Assembly (NCBI GenBank): GCA_020633465.1 | Contig: JACKDN010000019.1 | Coordinates: forward strand, 1-64,000 | Direction of reading: 5' to 3' | Length of the DNA stretch: 64,000 nt | Source: Myxococcales bacterium | GTDB lineage: Bacteria > Myxococcota_A > Bradymonadia > UBA7976 > UBA1532 | In this document: one piece after another, positions 11,001-19,996 of the stretch | How positions within the stretch are numbered: the stretch's first letter is position 1 | How the letters are laid out: each line of letters starts with the position of its first letter | Notes under the pieces: generated by a model | The model's database searches: none | What the model was told of the DNA's origin: nothing | Seen by the model: only the letters and a program-made list of their open reading frames with translations | Program-made: the position numbers and the translations under genes

Positions 11001-12812
11001 TCAGCCGCCGATCAGCGGCGGCACCTCGAGCATGGTCAGCACCGCGTTGACGATGCCGATGAGGCCCTCGCCGGCGACGAGGCCCGAGGCGAGGGCGAAG
11101 TCGAGCTTGCTGACGGCGCCCGGGTTGATGCGCTTCCAGATGAACCAGACGATCAGGCCGTAGAACATCACCAGCGAGTAGTAGGCCGGGATGATGAAGG
11201 CGATGCCCATGGCGAGGCCGCTGGGCACGTAGGGCTTGATGCCGTCGATCTTGCGCAGCAGGGGCACGGCGATGCCGACCAGCGCGGCCACCAGCACGGC
11301 GGTGCCGGCGTGGGCGGGCAGGGCGTCGAGGCCCTTGGTCAACAGCTCGGCCATCGCGCGCCAGGCGTGGGCGGCCGGCGCGGGCAGCTGCTCGCCGCCG
11401 ACTTTGTAGGCCGAGGTGAAGATCGTATAGACCGGGATGACCAGCACGACGCCGGCCATGATGCCGACGAGCTGGGCGAGGAACTGCTTGCGCGGCGAGG
11501 CGCCCAGCAGGTGGCCGGTCTTGAGGTCCTGCATCATGTCGCCGGCCTGGCTGGCGCCGGCGCCGGTGATGGCGGCGGCCATCAGGTTGGTGCCGGTGGC
11601 GCCGGGCGCGAGGCCGCCGTAGACCAGCTGCGTCACCTTGCCCATGCCGCCGACCGGGTTGATGTCGGTCTCGCCCACCGAGCGCACGGCGACGATGGCC
11701 AGAATGCTCGACAGGGCGACGGCGATGATGGTCATCCACACCGGGATGTCGAAGATGAGCTGCGCGAGGACGCAGGTGAGCGCGGTGCCCGCGACCAGGC
11801 CGCCGATCCACCAGCTGTTGGGGATGCGCTCGGGATCGACGACGGCCTTGCCGCCCTCGCCGATGTTCTTGGGCATCTTCAGCGCGCGGACGAAGGTGGG
11901 CCACGAGATGGCGAGGCTGGTCAGCGCCTCGGCGACCATCAGCGCGACGCCGGGCCACAAGAGCCAGCCGCGGGCGCCGTTGGCGTAGCTCATGATCGCG
12001 CCGGGCGCCCAGCCGGCGTCCTTCGCCAGCGGGCCCAGGACGGCCCAGGCGACGACGGCGCCGATGACCAGCGAGATGGCGACGCGCGGGCCGATGAGGA
12101 AGCCGGCGCCGAACAGGGCCGGGCCCAGGTACACCTTGAAGCCCCAGGCGGCGGCCACGGCCAGCGCGCCGCCGATGGCGGTGCCCTCGAGCCAGGTGTG
12201 CAGGGGCGGCGACTCGAGGTAGGGCACGAAGTACGCGCCCAGGGTGTAGAGGCCGGCGGCGAGGCCGCTCCAGATCAGCACCTTGGCCTTCAGCATCGCC
12301 TCGCCGCCGTCGCTGTTCATCGCGATGACCGTCTCGGCGGTGGCGGTGCCGGTGGGGAAGCGCAGGCGGTCGATCTCGACCACCTGGCGGCGCAGGGGCA
12401 CGGCGAAGAAGACGCCGAGGAAGGCGACGCCCAGGGCCCAGCCCATCAGCTGCCACCAGGCGAAGTCGTACCCCAGCATGTTCATCGCCGGGATGGCCGC
12501 GACCAGGCCGGCCGCCGACGCCATCGCGCCCGCGGCCGAGCCGGCCGTCTGGGTGATGTTGGTCTCGAGCACCGACAGCTTGTTGCCGAGGATGGCGAAC
12601 AGCGCATAGCCCAGCACCGCCGAGATGATCGAGGCGCCGAAGGTCCAGCCGATCTTCAGGCCGATGTAGATGTTGGTGCACGACACCACGCTGCCGACGA
12701 CGCAGCCGGCGGCCACGGCGCGGAAGGTGAACTGGGCCTCGTGGGGGGCGGGGAAGTAGCGCTGATCGGGGGGCGCGCCAGCGGGGCGCTCGGCGGCTGC
12801 GGGTTCAAGCAC
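11001..12812 (-). CDS. OPT-family oligopeptide transporter
   Basis: Encodes 603 residues from GTG 12812, with GGAGG six bases upstream; longer in-frame extensions lack coding character. It has about 14-16 hydrophobic segments. Hallmarks of the OPT family are NIYIGLKIGWTFG near the N-terminus, the NITQTAGSAAGAM loop, FPTGTATAETV, and DINPVGGMGKVTQ in the second half. It should be an inner-membrane, proton-coupled importer of peptides or metal chelates. It stands alone on the minus strand, convergent with the Cys-repeat lipoprotein 43 bp away. Family length is usually 550-750, so it is complete. Confidence 0.92.
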   Translation of the reverse strand: MLEPAAAERPAGAPPDQRYFPAPHEAQFTFRAVAAGCVVGSVVSCTNIYIGLKIGWTFGASIISAVLGYALFAILGNKLSVLETNITQTAGSAAGAMASAAGLVAAIPAMNMLGYDFAWWQLMGWALGVAFLGVFFAVPLRRQVVEIDRLRFPTGTATAETVIAMNSDGGEAMLKAKVLIWSGLAAGLYTLGAYFVPYLESPPLHTWLEGTAIGGALAVAAAWGFKVYLGPALFGAGFLIGPRVAISLVIGAVVAWAVLGPLAKDAGWAPGAIMSYANGARGWLLWPGVALMVAEALTSLAISWPTFVRALKMPKNIGEGGKAVVDPERIPNSWWIGGLVAGTALTCVLAQLIFDIPVWMTIIAVALSSILAIVAVRSVGETDINPVGGMGKVTQLVYGGLAPGATGTNLMAAAITGAGASQAGDMMQDLKTGHLLGASPRKQFLAQLVGIMAGVVLVIPVYTIFTSAYKVGGEQLPAPAAHAWRAMAELLTKGLDALPAHAGTAVLVAALVGIAVPLLRKIDGIKPYVPSGLAMGIAFIIPAYYSLVMFYGLIVWFIWKRINPGAVSKLDFALASGLVAGEGLIGIVNAVLTMLEVPPLIGG

Positions 12813-12968
12813 GTGGGGCCTCCGGTGCCGGGAAACGGTGGTCGGCCGCCCTTTTGGCAACGACGGGGCGCCCTTTGCAAGCAAAACTCTGCCGAGCTCC
12901 GCCGAACCCCGCGGCGCGAGCAAAAGCCAGGAGGGCGTCTGCTCACCAGCCGCTGGTGGCGGCTCCGA

Positions 12969-13004
12969 CCGGCTGTCAGCGGTCAGCGGTCAGCTGTCAG
13001 CCGG
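12969..13004. repeat. GTCAGC repeat cluster with inverted ends
   Basis: CCGGCTG (12969-12975) and CAGCCGG (12998-13004) are inverted copies enclosing four tandem GTCAGC-type units of about 7 bp. It lies in the 374-bp divergent gap between the OPT transporter (start 12812) and the vWA gene (start 13187). The rest of the gap holds an A-rich patch near 12876 and a TTTTACAAA patch near 13104 that could be promoter core. It may bind a regulator or form a hairpin. Confidence 0.4.
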
Positions 13005-13186
13005 GCCCCGTACGCCGTGCCGAGAGCGAAACCGCTCGGCGAGCTCGGGGCGCCGGGACGCCGGGCAGACGGCACGACCGCCGCACTGCGGCGCCTCACA
13101 CTTCTTTTACAAACGCCTCAGGGCGCCCTCACCCTGGGGCGGGGCGCGCGGCCTACCGTGATGCTGCACCGACGTCGGAGGACACC

Positions 13187-14521
13187 GTGACGCACGCGAA
13201 GAAGAACTCGACCTGGGCCCTGCTGGCCACGCTCTTCGGCCTTCTGTGGGCGCTGCCCGCCTGCGCGCAGCAGCAGGTACGGCTGGACGCGCGGCTGGGC
13301 GAGCCGGTGATGCTGGCCGGCCAGAAGAACAAGGTCTACCTGAAGGTGGGGCTGACCGGCTTCGCGCTCGAGAAGCCCAGCGCGCGGCCGGCGGTGAACG
13401 TGGCCATCGTGCTCGACAAGTCGGGCTCGATGTCGGGGCAGAAGCTGATGCGCGCGAAGGAGGCGGCGCGCATGGCGGTCGACCGGCTGAGCCCGGACGA
13501 CATCGTCTCGGTGATCAGCTACGACAGCACGGTGAAGGTGGTGGTGCCGGCGACGAAGGCGTCGGACAAGCCGGCCATCCACGCGGGCATCGGGCGGCTG
13601 GCGGCGGGCGGCAACACGGCGCTGTTCGCCGGGGTGAGCAAGGGCGCGGACGAGCTGCGCAAGTTCCTGGCCGAGGAGCGGGTGAACCGCGTCATCCTGC
13701 TCAGCGACGGGCTGGCGAACGTCGGGCCGAGCACGCCGGGCGACCTCGAGGGGCTGGGCGTCGCGCTGGGGCGCGAGGGCATGAGCGTCACGACCATCGG
13801 CCTGGGCCTGGACTACAACGAAGACCTGATGACCAAGCTGGCGGCCGCCTCGGACGGCAACCACGTGTTCGTCGAGCGGCCCGAGCAGCTGGCCCACTTC
13901 TTCAACCTCGAGTTCGGCGACGTGCTGTCGGTGGTGGCCCAGGACGTCGAGGTGACCGTGCGCTGCGCGCCCGGCGTGCGGCCGGTGCGCGCGCTGGGGC
14001 GCGAGGCCGACATCGTCGGGCAGGAGGTGCGGGCGCGCTTGAACCAGCTGTACGCCGAGCGCGAGAAGTTCGTGATGCTCGAGCTCGAGGTGCAGCCCAA
14101 CGAGAAGGGCGCGACGATGCCGGTGGTCGAGGTGGGCGTGACCTACGGCAACATGGTCACCGGGCAGACCGACCAGGTGGCGGCCAAGGTGACCGCGCGG
14201 TACACCGACGACGCGGGCGAGGTGCAGCGCAGCGCCGACCGCGACGTGATGGTGAAGGCGATCCAGCTCGAGGCGACGGAGCGCAACCGCATGGCGATGC
14301 TGCTGAACGATCAGGGCAAGCGGCAGGAGGCGCAGCGGGTGCTGCAGGACAACGCCGCCTTCCTGAACGAGAGCTTCCGCACCTGGAACGCGCCCTCGCT
14401 GAAGTCGCTCGAGGAGTCGAACCTGGAGGACTCGAAGAACCTGGACCCCGAGGACTACCGGCGGCAGCGCAAGCAGATGCGGCGCAAGCAGTACATGTTC
14501 GACATGCAGCAGAGCTACTGA
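13187..14521 (+). CDS. Exported vWA-domain protein
   Basis: Encodes 444 residues from GTG 13187 with GGAGG five bases upstream; upstream in-frame sequence is the non-coding promoter gap. The N-terminus is a signal sequence ending LPACAQ, possibly a lipobox. Residues about 68-240 are a von Willebrand A domain with a complete MIDAS motif (DKSGSMSG at about 77, conserved Thr, and LLSDGLANVG). The remainder is beta-rich (VIT/inter-alpha-trypsin-like order is possible) and ends in a Glu/Lys/Arg coil. It is followed 16 bp later by a sensor kinase, so it may be the extracytoplasmic partner or ligand sensor for that system. It is similar in plan to the vWA lipoprotein at 28940. Confidence 0.87.
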   Translation: MTHAKKNSTWALLATLFGLLWALPACAQQQVRLDARLGEPVMLAGQKNKVYLKVGLTGFALEKPSARPAVNVAIVLDKSGSMSGQKLMRAKEAARMAVDRLSPDDIVSVISYDSTVKVVVPATKASDKPAIHAGIGRLAAGGNTALFAGVSKGADELRKFLAEERVNRVILLSDGLANVGPSTPGDLEGLGVALGREGMSVTTIGLGLDYNEDLMTKLAAASDGNHVFVERPEQLAHFFNLEFGDVLSVVAQDVEVTVRCAPGVRPVRALGREADIVGQEVRARLNQLYAEREKFVMLELEVQPNEKGATMPVVEVGVTYGNMVTGQTDQVAAKVTARYTDDAGEVQRSADRDVMVKAIQLEATERNRMAMLLNDQGKRQEAQRVLQDNAAFLNESFRTWNAPSLKSLEESNLEDSKNLDPEDYRRQRKQMRRKQYMFDMQQSY

Positions 14522-14537
14522 GGCGGGTGGGCGTTCC

Positions 14538-16067
14538 TTGAACCGTCGCCTCGGCATCGTGCTGGCGCTGCTGGTGCTGGCGCCGCTGGTCGCGCTGGCC
14601 TGGCTGGGCGCGCGGCTGCAGGCCGACGCGCGCGCCGAGGTGGTGGCGGGCTTCGACCGGGTGGTGGACGCGCGGCTCGAGGCGACCCTGGCCACCATCG
14701 AGCGATCGATGGAGGAGCGCGCGCGGGCCCTGCGGGACGCGCTGCGTGACTTCCCCACCGAGCCGACGGCGGCGCGAGCGCGGCTGCGCGAGGACGCGCG
14801 GCTGAGCGACGTGCTGGTGTTCGATGGCGAGCGCCGCGTGGTGTTCCCGCCGCCGGGCGGGCCGATCAGCGACCGGGAGCGCGACTTCCTGCAGCGCACG
14901 CGCGGCCTGTGGGACGGCGGGGCCTTCGCCGAGGTGGCCACGGCCGAGGGCGGCGCGCGCGCGACGCCGCTGGGCTGGCACATCTGGTACTGGGGCGGCG
15001 GGCTGAACCTGATGTACGTGGCGGCCGGCGCGCGGGGCGGGCTGGTGGCGGCGGAGGTGGATCGCGTGCGGTTGCTGGCCGATCTGGTGGGCGTGCTGCC
15101 CGACACGACCGAGTCGGGGCCCGACGAGCGCGTGGCGCTGCTCGACTCGGCCGGGCGCGTGGTCTACCAGTGGGGCCGGCGCGCGCCGAAGGGTGACGAG
15201 GCGCCGCGGCGCACGCGCGCGCTGCCGGCGCCGCTGAACGCCTGGCAGCTGGCCTGGTACGGCGCGCCGCCGGCCGAGGGCGGTGACCACCTGACGCGGT
15301 GGCTGGGGCTGGGCGCGGTGGGCCTGGCGCTGCTGGGGCTGGCCGGCTGGTTCTCGCGCGAGAGCACCCGCGAGCTGCGGCGCGCCGCGCAGCGGGTCAG
15401 CTTCGTGAACCAGGTCAGCCACGAGCTGAAGACGCCGCTGACCAACATCCGCATGTACGCCGAGCTGCTCGAGGACGAGCTGGCCGACACCGACGACCGC
15501 GCCGAGCGCTACGTGGGCATCATCGTCAGCGAGAGCCAGCGGCTGAGCCGGCTGATCGCGAACATCCTCAGCTTCGCGCGGCATCAGCGCGAGCAGCTGA
15601 GCGTGCGCAAGGCGCCGGCGGTGGTCGACGACGTGGTGCGGCAGACGCTCGATCAGTTCGCGCCCTCGCTGGCGGCGGCGGGCGTCTCGCCGCAGCTCGA
15701 CCTGTCGGCGGGCGCGACGGTGCGGGTGGACGCCGACGCGCTGGGCCAGATGCTGGGCAACCTGCTGAGCAACGTCGAGAAGTACGCCGCCGGGCGCCCG
15801 GTGGACCTGATGACGCGGCAAGCCGGCGGGGTGACGACGCTGACCGTGCGCGATCACGGGCCGGGCATCCCCAAGGCGGCGCGGGCCAAGGTGTTCGAGC
15901 CCTTCCACCGCCTGAGCAACGCGCTGAGCGACGGCGTCACCGGCACGGGCATCGGCCTGGGCATCGCGCGCGAGCTGGCGCGCCTGCACGGCGGTGACCT
16001 GGTGCTCGAGGCCGACGAGGACGGCGCGGCGTTCACGATCACCCTGCAGACCGAGGAGGCGGCATGA
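14538..16067 (+). CDS. Membrane sensor histidine kinase
   Basis: Encodes 509 residues from TTG 14538. Membrane segments lie at about 5-25 and 254-272, enclosing an extracytoplasmic sensor region of about 230 residues with no recognised fold. Then come a HisKA dimerisation helix with phospho-acceptor His295 (VSHELKTPLTNIRMY) and an HATPase domain with N box (NLLSNVEKYA), DHGPGIP and GTGIGLGI. Its TGA overlaps the ATG of the response regulator (ATGA), so kinase and regulator are a cognate pair. Signal unknown; the upstream vWA protein is a candidate partner. Confidence 0.93.
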   Translation: MNRRLGIVLALLVLAPLVALAWLGARLQADARAEVVAGFDRVVDARLEATLATIERSMEERARALRDALRDFPTEPTAARARLREDARLSDVLVFDGERRVVFPPPGGPISDRERDFLQRTRGLWDGGAFAEVATAEGGARATPLGWHIWYWGGGLNLMYVAAGARGGLVAAEVDRVRLLADLVGVLPDTTESGPDERVALLDSAGRVVYQWGRRAPKGDEAPRRTRALPAPLNAWQLAWYGAPPAEGGDHLTRWLGLGAVGLALLGLAGWFSRESTRELRRAAQRVSFVNQVSHELKTPLTNIRMYAELLEDELADTDDRAERYVGIIVSESQRLSRLIANILSFARHQREQLSVRKAPAVVDDVVRQTLDQFAPSLAAAGVSPQLDLSAGATVRVDADALGQMLGNLLSNVEKYAAGRPVDLMTRQAGGVTTLTVRDHGPGIPKAARAKVFEPFHRLSNALSDGVTGTGIGLGIARELARLHGGDLVLEADEDGAAFTITLQTEEAA

Positions 16068-16744
16068 AGGTGCTGGTGGCCGAAGACGACGGCAACATCC
16101 GGGGCGGGCTGGTCGAGATCCTCGCCGCCGAGGGCTACGGCGTGGTCGAGGCGGCCGACGGCGCGCAGGCGCTGACCCGCTTCGGCGCCGAGCGCCCCGA
16201 CTTCGTGCTGCTGGACATCATGATGCCGCTGATGAACGGCTACGACGTGCTCAAGGCCATCCGCCGCGAGGATCCCGTGGTGCCGGTGGTGTTCATCAGC
16301 GCGAAGTCCGAAGAGGTCGACCGCGTGCTCGGCCTCGAGCTGGGCGCGGACGACTACATCCAGAAGCCCTTCGGCGTGAAGGAGGTCATCGCGCGCATCC
16401 GCGCGGTGCACCGCCGCTGCACCCGCGCCCGGCCGCGCGACGACGACGGCGTCTTCACGATGGACGACCTGGAGGTCTCACCGGACGAGCTGCGCGCGCG
16501 CCGCGGCGACGACGTCATCGACCTCAGCCTGCGCGACGTGCGCATCCTTCAGCTCTTGTGGCGCGAGCGCGGCCGCGTGGTCGACCGCGACACCTTCTTC
16601 AACGTGTGCTGGGGCTACGATCACGTGCCCAACAGCCGCACGCTGGACCAGCACATCAGCAAGCTGCGCAAGCGGGTCGAGGCCGATCCGAAGAACCCGA
16701 CCCTCATCCGCACGGTGCACGGCGTGGGCTATCGCTTCGAGTAG
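16064..16744 (+). CDS. OmpR/PhoB-type response regulator
   Basis: Encodes 226 residues. The receiver domain (1-120) has the acidic pocket AEDD, phospho-acceptor Asp51 (LLDIMMP), switch Ser (FISAKSE) and Lys (YIQKPF). The winged-helix DNA-binding domain (about 130-226) ends GVGYRFE as in the OmpR class. It starts within the kinase stop codon. Its 3' end overlaps the convergent glucoamylase-like gene by 16 bp. No target site can be read; the vWA-kinase-regulator unit itself and the gaps with inverted repeats nearby are candidates. Confidence 0.94.
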   Translation: MKVLVAEDDGNIRGGLVEILAAEGYGVVEAADGAQALTRFGAERPDFVLLDIMMPLMNGYDVLKAIRREDPVVPVVFISAKSEEVDRVLGLELGADDYIQKPFGVKEVIARIRAVHRRCTRARPRDDDGVFTMDDLEVSPDELRARRGDDVIDLSLRDVRILQLLWRERGRVVDRDTFFNVCWGYDHVPNSRTLDQHISKLRKRVEADPKNPTLIRTVHGVGYRFE

Positions 16745-19482
16745 CGGCGGCGAAGGCCCCACAGCGCGAGGACGAGCAGGGCCAGGCCGTTCGCGGGGCC
16801 GCCGTCGGTGGCGTCGCAGTCGCAGCCCTCGTCTTCGCAGTCGAGGCAGGCGATCTCGGCGTCCGGGGCGCCGTCGGCGGGCGGGCCGCCGGCGTCGGGC
16901 CTCGCCGCGGCCGCGTCGGCCGGGGGCGCGGCGTCGGCGGGCGGCGCGGCGTCCGGCACGCCCGCGTCGGGCGCGGGGTCGGGCTGGCCCAGGGTGCCGC
17001 GCACGCGAGACGGGGGCAGCACCGCTTCGTAGCGCAGCATCGCGTCCGGGTTCGCCAGCGCCAGCGCGGTCGCGGCGAACAGCGCGCCCTCCCACAGGTG
17101 CGGCGTCGACACGCGCTGGTCGGCGAACACGCCGTCAGGCCCTTCGCGCGCGAGGAACACCTCGCCGAACTGATCGGTGCCCGGCGTCGCGTGCAGCGCC
17201 AGCGTCTCGAGCAGGGCGATCAACCGGGGCCGGAAGGCCGCGTCGGCGCCCAGGGCCAGGGCGGCGCTGCTGGTGGTCTTCACCACGTAGGCGCCGCCCT
17301 CGGTCTCGAGGTTCACGACGGGCGTGATCGTGTCGAGGTCGAAGGCCATCTGCGCGGCGACGCGCGCGTCGTCCCAGGGCAGCAGGTGCGCGGGCCACAC
17401 CAGCCACGCCGTCTGGCCGGTGGGCGCGCTGCCCGGGTTCCAGGGCACGTCCGACTGCCCGCTGAACCGCTCGGCCTCGGCGTCGTAGAAGCGCTCGAGG
17501 ATGGTGTCGCCCAGCTCCTTCGCCCGCGCCTCCCACCGCTGGGCGTCGTCGTCGTGGCCGGCGAGCCGCGCGCCGCGCGCCGCCATGTCCAGCGCGCCGA
17601 ACGTGGTGACCGCCCCGTGCAGCGTCTGCGTGTACTCGGGGTTGTCGTCCTCCTGCGCGGGCGCCGGCAGGCCCGTCTCGGCGTCGCGCCAGCGCGTCAG
17701 CAGATCGGCCGCCGCCGCGATGCCGTCCCACCGCGCGTTCAGGTAGGCCGCCGGGTCGTCGGTCCACGCGGCGTGCGCCACCAGCGTCCACAGCGCGAAG
17801 CCCGCGTTGTCGATCTCGAAGCGCCAGACGCCGCCGGGCGTGCCGTCCGCGTAGTAGTTCATCTCCCACGCGCCCGCGGGATAGCTGCGCCGCCCGGTGT
17901 CCGGGTCGACGGGCGGCGGCGGATCGATCAGCGGCGTCGGCACCGCCGCGCGGTCGCGCTGCCAGCCCAGGTACAGATCGGCGCGCCGGGTGACCAGCTC
18001 GCTCCAGCCGACGCCGTCGAGCAGCGCGTTGAAGAAGGCCCCGTCGCGCGGCCAGTCCAGCCCGTAGGGCGCCTGGCGGGTGATGCTGGCGACGATCGCG
18101 CCGTTCGACGCGACGTGGCCGACGCGGATGTTGATCAGCGCGCGCCGCGCCACGCGCTTCACGTGATCGCTCAGATCGGCGTGGTCGGGCAGGTCGAGCG
18201 TCGCCAGCCAGGCCGCGAGCGCGGCGTCGCTGCGCGCCAGCACCTCGGCGGGCGCGGGCGACGCCGCGAGCGCGGCCCGCGCCTCGGCGGCGGTGGGCGC
18301 CGCCACCAGCACCATCGCCCCCGTGGCCACGTCCCCCTCGAACGTCAGCGGCGCCCGCAGCGCGCTGTTCGCCTCGCCGACCGCCAGCCCGTGCCCCGAC
18401 AGCTCGCCGTCGGCGGCGTCGCCCCAGGCGTCGTCGGCCTGCCAGACGAAGCCCTCGCGCTCGGCCAGCGAGGGCCCCTCGGGGCAGCGCAGCACGTCCA
18501 GCAGCATGGGGTCGACGGGCACGGGCGCGTCGGGGAAGCGCGTGGTGAGGTCGGCGATGTTGTCCAGCAGCGCGCCCGCGGCATCGCAGAAGGGCGTGGC
18601 GTCCTGGCCCACCTGGTGCTGATCGGGCGCGGGCACGGTGGTCAGCGCCAGGTACGCGCCGGGCGCGTAGGCGGCGTCGAGGTCGGCGGCCAGCCCGGCC
18701 AACGTCGCCCCGTCCGGCGCCCCCGCGCGCAGCTGCGCCCCCAGCGCGCCGAAGTCGATCGCCGGCGGCGCCAGCAGGCTGGGCACACCGTCGCGGATGT
18801 TCTGGTCGTCGGGGTGGAAGTGCACCACCGCGCCGGCCGCGGCGTCCCACAGCGCCGCGAAGTCGTTGCGGCCGTCGTAGGCCCAGTCGACCACCGGCAG
18901 CTCGGGCACGCGGTTGTTGGGCGGGCTGGGGGACAGGTTGGCGTAGACCAGCAGCCAGACCGCGGCGACGTCGGCGCCGGCCGCCCGCTCGACGCGCACG
19001 TGGCGCACCAGGCGGTCGGCGGCGCCCGCCTCGACGGGGTCGACGGCGTCGGTCACGGTCACGGTGAGATCGTCGGCGGCGTAGACCGTCTCGACGTTGG
19101 CCCCGTCGCCCGCGTAGCGCTGGTCGATCGCCCAGCCCGCGTCGGCCCGCAGCCACCGTACGGTGCGCGCCCCGGCGCCGTCCTCGACCACCAGCCCGAG
19201 GAACGCGCCGGCCGCCTCGGGCGCGCCGAAGCGCGGCAGGTCGCGCGCCTCGAAGGCGTTCGACGTGATGTAGCCCAGCTGGTCGGTCTGGCTGGCGTTG
19301 GGCCAGGCGAGCACGGTCAGCTCGCCCGCGGCCGAGACGCCCACCGCCAGGCGACCGTGCCCGGCGATCGCGTGCACGTTGCTGGCGCCGAAGAGGTGCT
19401 CGACGAAGTCGAGGGTGCTGTGGGCGTGGGCCGCGCCGACGAGCAGCGCGGTGGCGATCAGGCAGCGGAGCAGGTGTCGCAT
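16729..19482 (-). CDS. Glucoamylase-like (GH15-type) exoprotein with MYXO-CTERM tail
   Basis: Encodes 917 residues with a signal peptide (MRHLLRCLIATALLVGAAHA). The first ~270 residues are a beta-sandwich domain. About 440-800 is an (alpha/alpha)-barrel with DWPRDGAFFNALLDGVGW, WEMNYYADGTPGG and HLLPWDDARV, the layout of GH15 glucoamylase/dextranase-like enzymes that hydrolyse alpha-glucans. The C-terminus is a Pro/Ala/Asp-rich spacer, a Cys-Asp cluster (CLDCEDEGCDCD), a hydrophobic helix and RRRYSKR, which fits the MYXO-CTERM surface-sorting signal of myxobacteria. Exact substrate is unknown. It is convergent with the response regulator. Confidence 0.82.
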   Translation of the reverse strand: MRHLLRCLIATALLVGAAHAHSTLDFVEHLFGASNVHAIAGHGRLAVGVSAAGELTVLAWPNASQTDQLGYITSNAFEARDLPRFGAPEAAGAFLGLVVEDGAGARTVRWLRADAGWAIDQRYAGDGANVETVYAADDLTVTVTDAVDPVEAGAADRLVRHVRVERAAGADVAAVWLLVYANLSPSPPNNRVPELPVVDWAYDGRNDFAALWDAAAGAVVHFHPDDQNIRDGVPSLLAPPAIDFGALGAQLRAGAPDGATLAGLAADLDAAYAPGAYLALTTVPAPDQHQVGQDATPFCDAAGALLDNIADLTTRFPDAPVPVDPMLLDVLRCPEGPSLAEREGFVWQADDAWGDAADGELSGHGLAVGEANSALRAPLTFEGDVATGAMVLVAAPTAAEARAALAASPAPAEVLARSDAALAAWLATLDLPDHADLSDHVKRVARRALINIRVGHVASNGAIVASITRQAPYGLDWPRDGAFFNALLDGVGWSELVTRRADLYLGWQRDRAAVPTPLIDPPPPVDPDTGRRSYPAGAWEMNYYADGTPGGVWRFEIDNAGFALWTLVAHAAWTDDPAAYLNARWDGIAAAADLLTRWRDAETGLPAPAQEDDNPEYTQTLHGAVTTFGALDMAARGARLAGHDDDAQRWEARAKELGDTILERFYDAEAERFSGQSDVPWNPGSAPTGQTAWLVWPAHLLPWDDARVAAQMAFDLDTITPVVNLETEGGAYVVKTTSSAALALGADAAFRPRLIALLETLALHATPGTDQFGEVFLAREGPDGVFADQRVSTPHLWEGALFAATALALANPDAMLRYEAVLPPSRVRGTLGQPDPAPDAGVPDAAPPADAAPPADAAAARPDAGGPPADGAPDAEIACLDCEDEGCDCDATDGGPANGLALLVLALWGLRRRYSKR

Positions 19483-19513
19483 GGGGGCATGATGCGGCGC
19501 GCGGGCGTCGCTG

Positions 19514-19789
19514 TCACGCCGCCGCGAGGAAGAGCACCGCGAGGCCCAGGCGGTGCAGCTCGGCCCGCACGATCGGGGGCACGTCCACCAGCGTGAGCCG
19601 CTTGCCGCGCACCGCGAGGAAGGAGTGCAGCCTCAAGAGCGCGGCCACCTGCGTGGGCCCGAAGTCGCGCATGCCGTCCATCGACAGCTCGATGCCCCGC
19701 CGCCCGGCCAGCGGCAGCCCGGTGAGGGGCGACAGCGCGCAGGGGCAGTCGATCCGTGGGGCCTTCACCCGAACGGCGCGGTGATCCAT
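19514..19789 (-). CDS. STAS-domain protein
   Basis: Encodes 91 residues from ATG 19789 with a GGGGAG ribosome site; longer upstream starts extend into the regulatory gap. The fold pattern (beta strand LAGRRGIELSMDGMRDFG, helix TQVAALLRLHSFLAVRG, strand KRLTLVDV, helix IVRAELHRLGL) is that of STAS domains. In anti-sigma antagonists a phosphorylatable Ser follows the Asp; here the place is DFGPT without that Ser. It is therefore more like MlaB-type or degenerate STAS proteins. Partner unknown. It is just downstream of the glucoamylase-like gene start, same strand. Confidence 0.7.
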   Translation of the reverse strand: MDHRAVRVKAPRIDCPCALSPLTGLPLAGRRGIELSMDGMRDFGPTQVAALLRLHSFLAVRGKRLTLVDVPPIVRAELHRLGLAVLFLAAA

Positions 19790-19872
19790 GGTGTCTCCCC
19801 GGATGGGGGCGCTCCCTCGCGCCACCCGGCCGCCGTCCCTGGCGGCCACCGGCGATGCTGGCACCGGCGCCG

Positions 19873-19897
19873 CACAGGGTCAAAGAAACACCCTGTG
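19873..19897. promoter_or_regulatory. Perfect 8-bp inverted repeat
   Basis: CACAGGGT (19873-19880) and ACCCTGTG (19890-19897) flank a 9-base A-rich spacer. It lies in the 207-bp divergent gap between the STAS gene (start 19789) and the small basic protein gene (start 19997). Size and symmetry fit a dimeric repressor operator. A TAGCGT -10-like hexamer sits at 19972-19977 for the rightward gene. Confidence 0.45.
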
Positions 19898-19996
19898 ATG
19901 GGAAGCCACCCGACGGCGGAGGTCGGCCGGGCGCCGCCGCCGAGCCCCTCGCCACCGGCGCCGAACGCTGCTAGCGTCGCTCCTCGGAGGTGCCCG

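Noticed and set aside
15994..19596. Plus-strand open frame of 1200 codons
   Set aside because: Overlaps kinase, regulator and the glucoamylase-like gene, all with clear motifs; composition is Arg/Gly/Val shadow-like.
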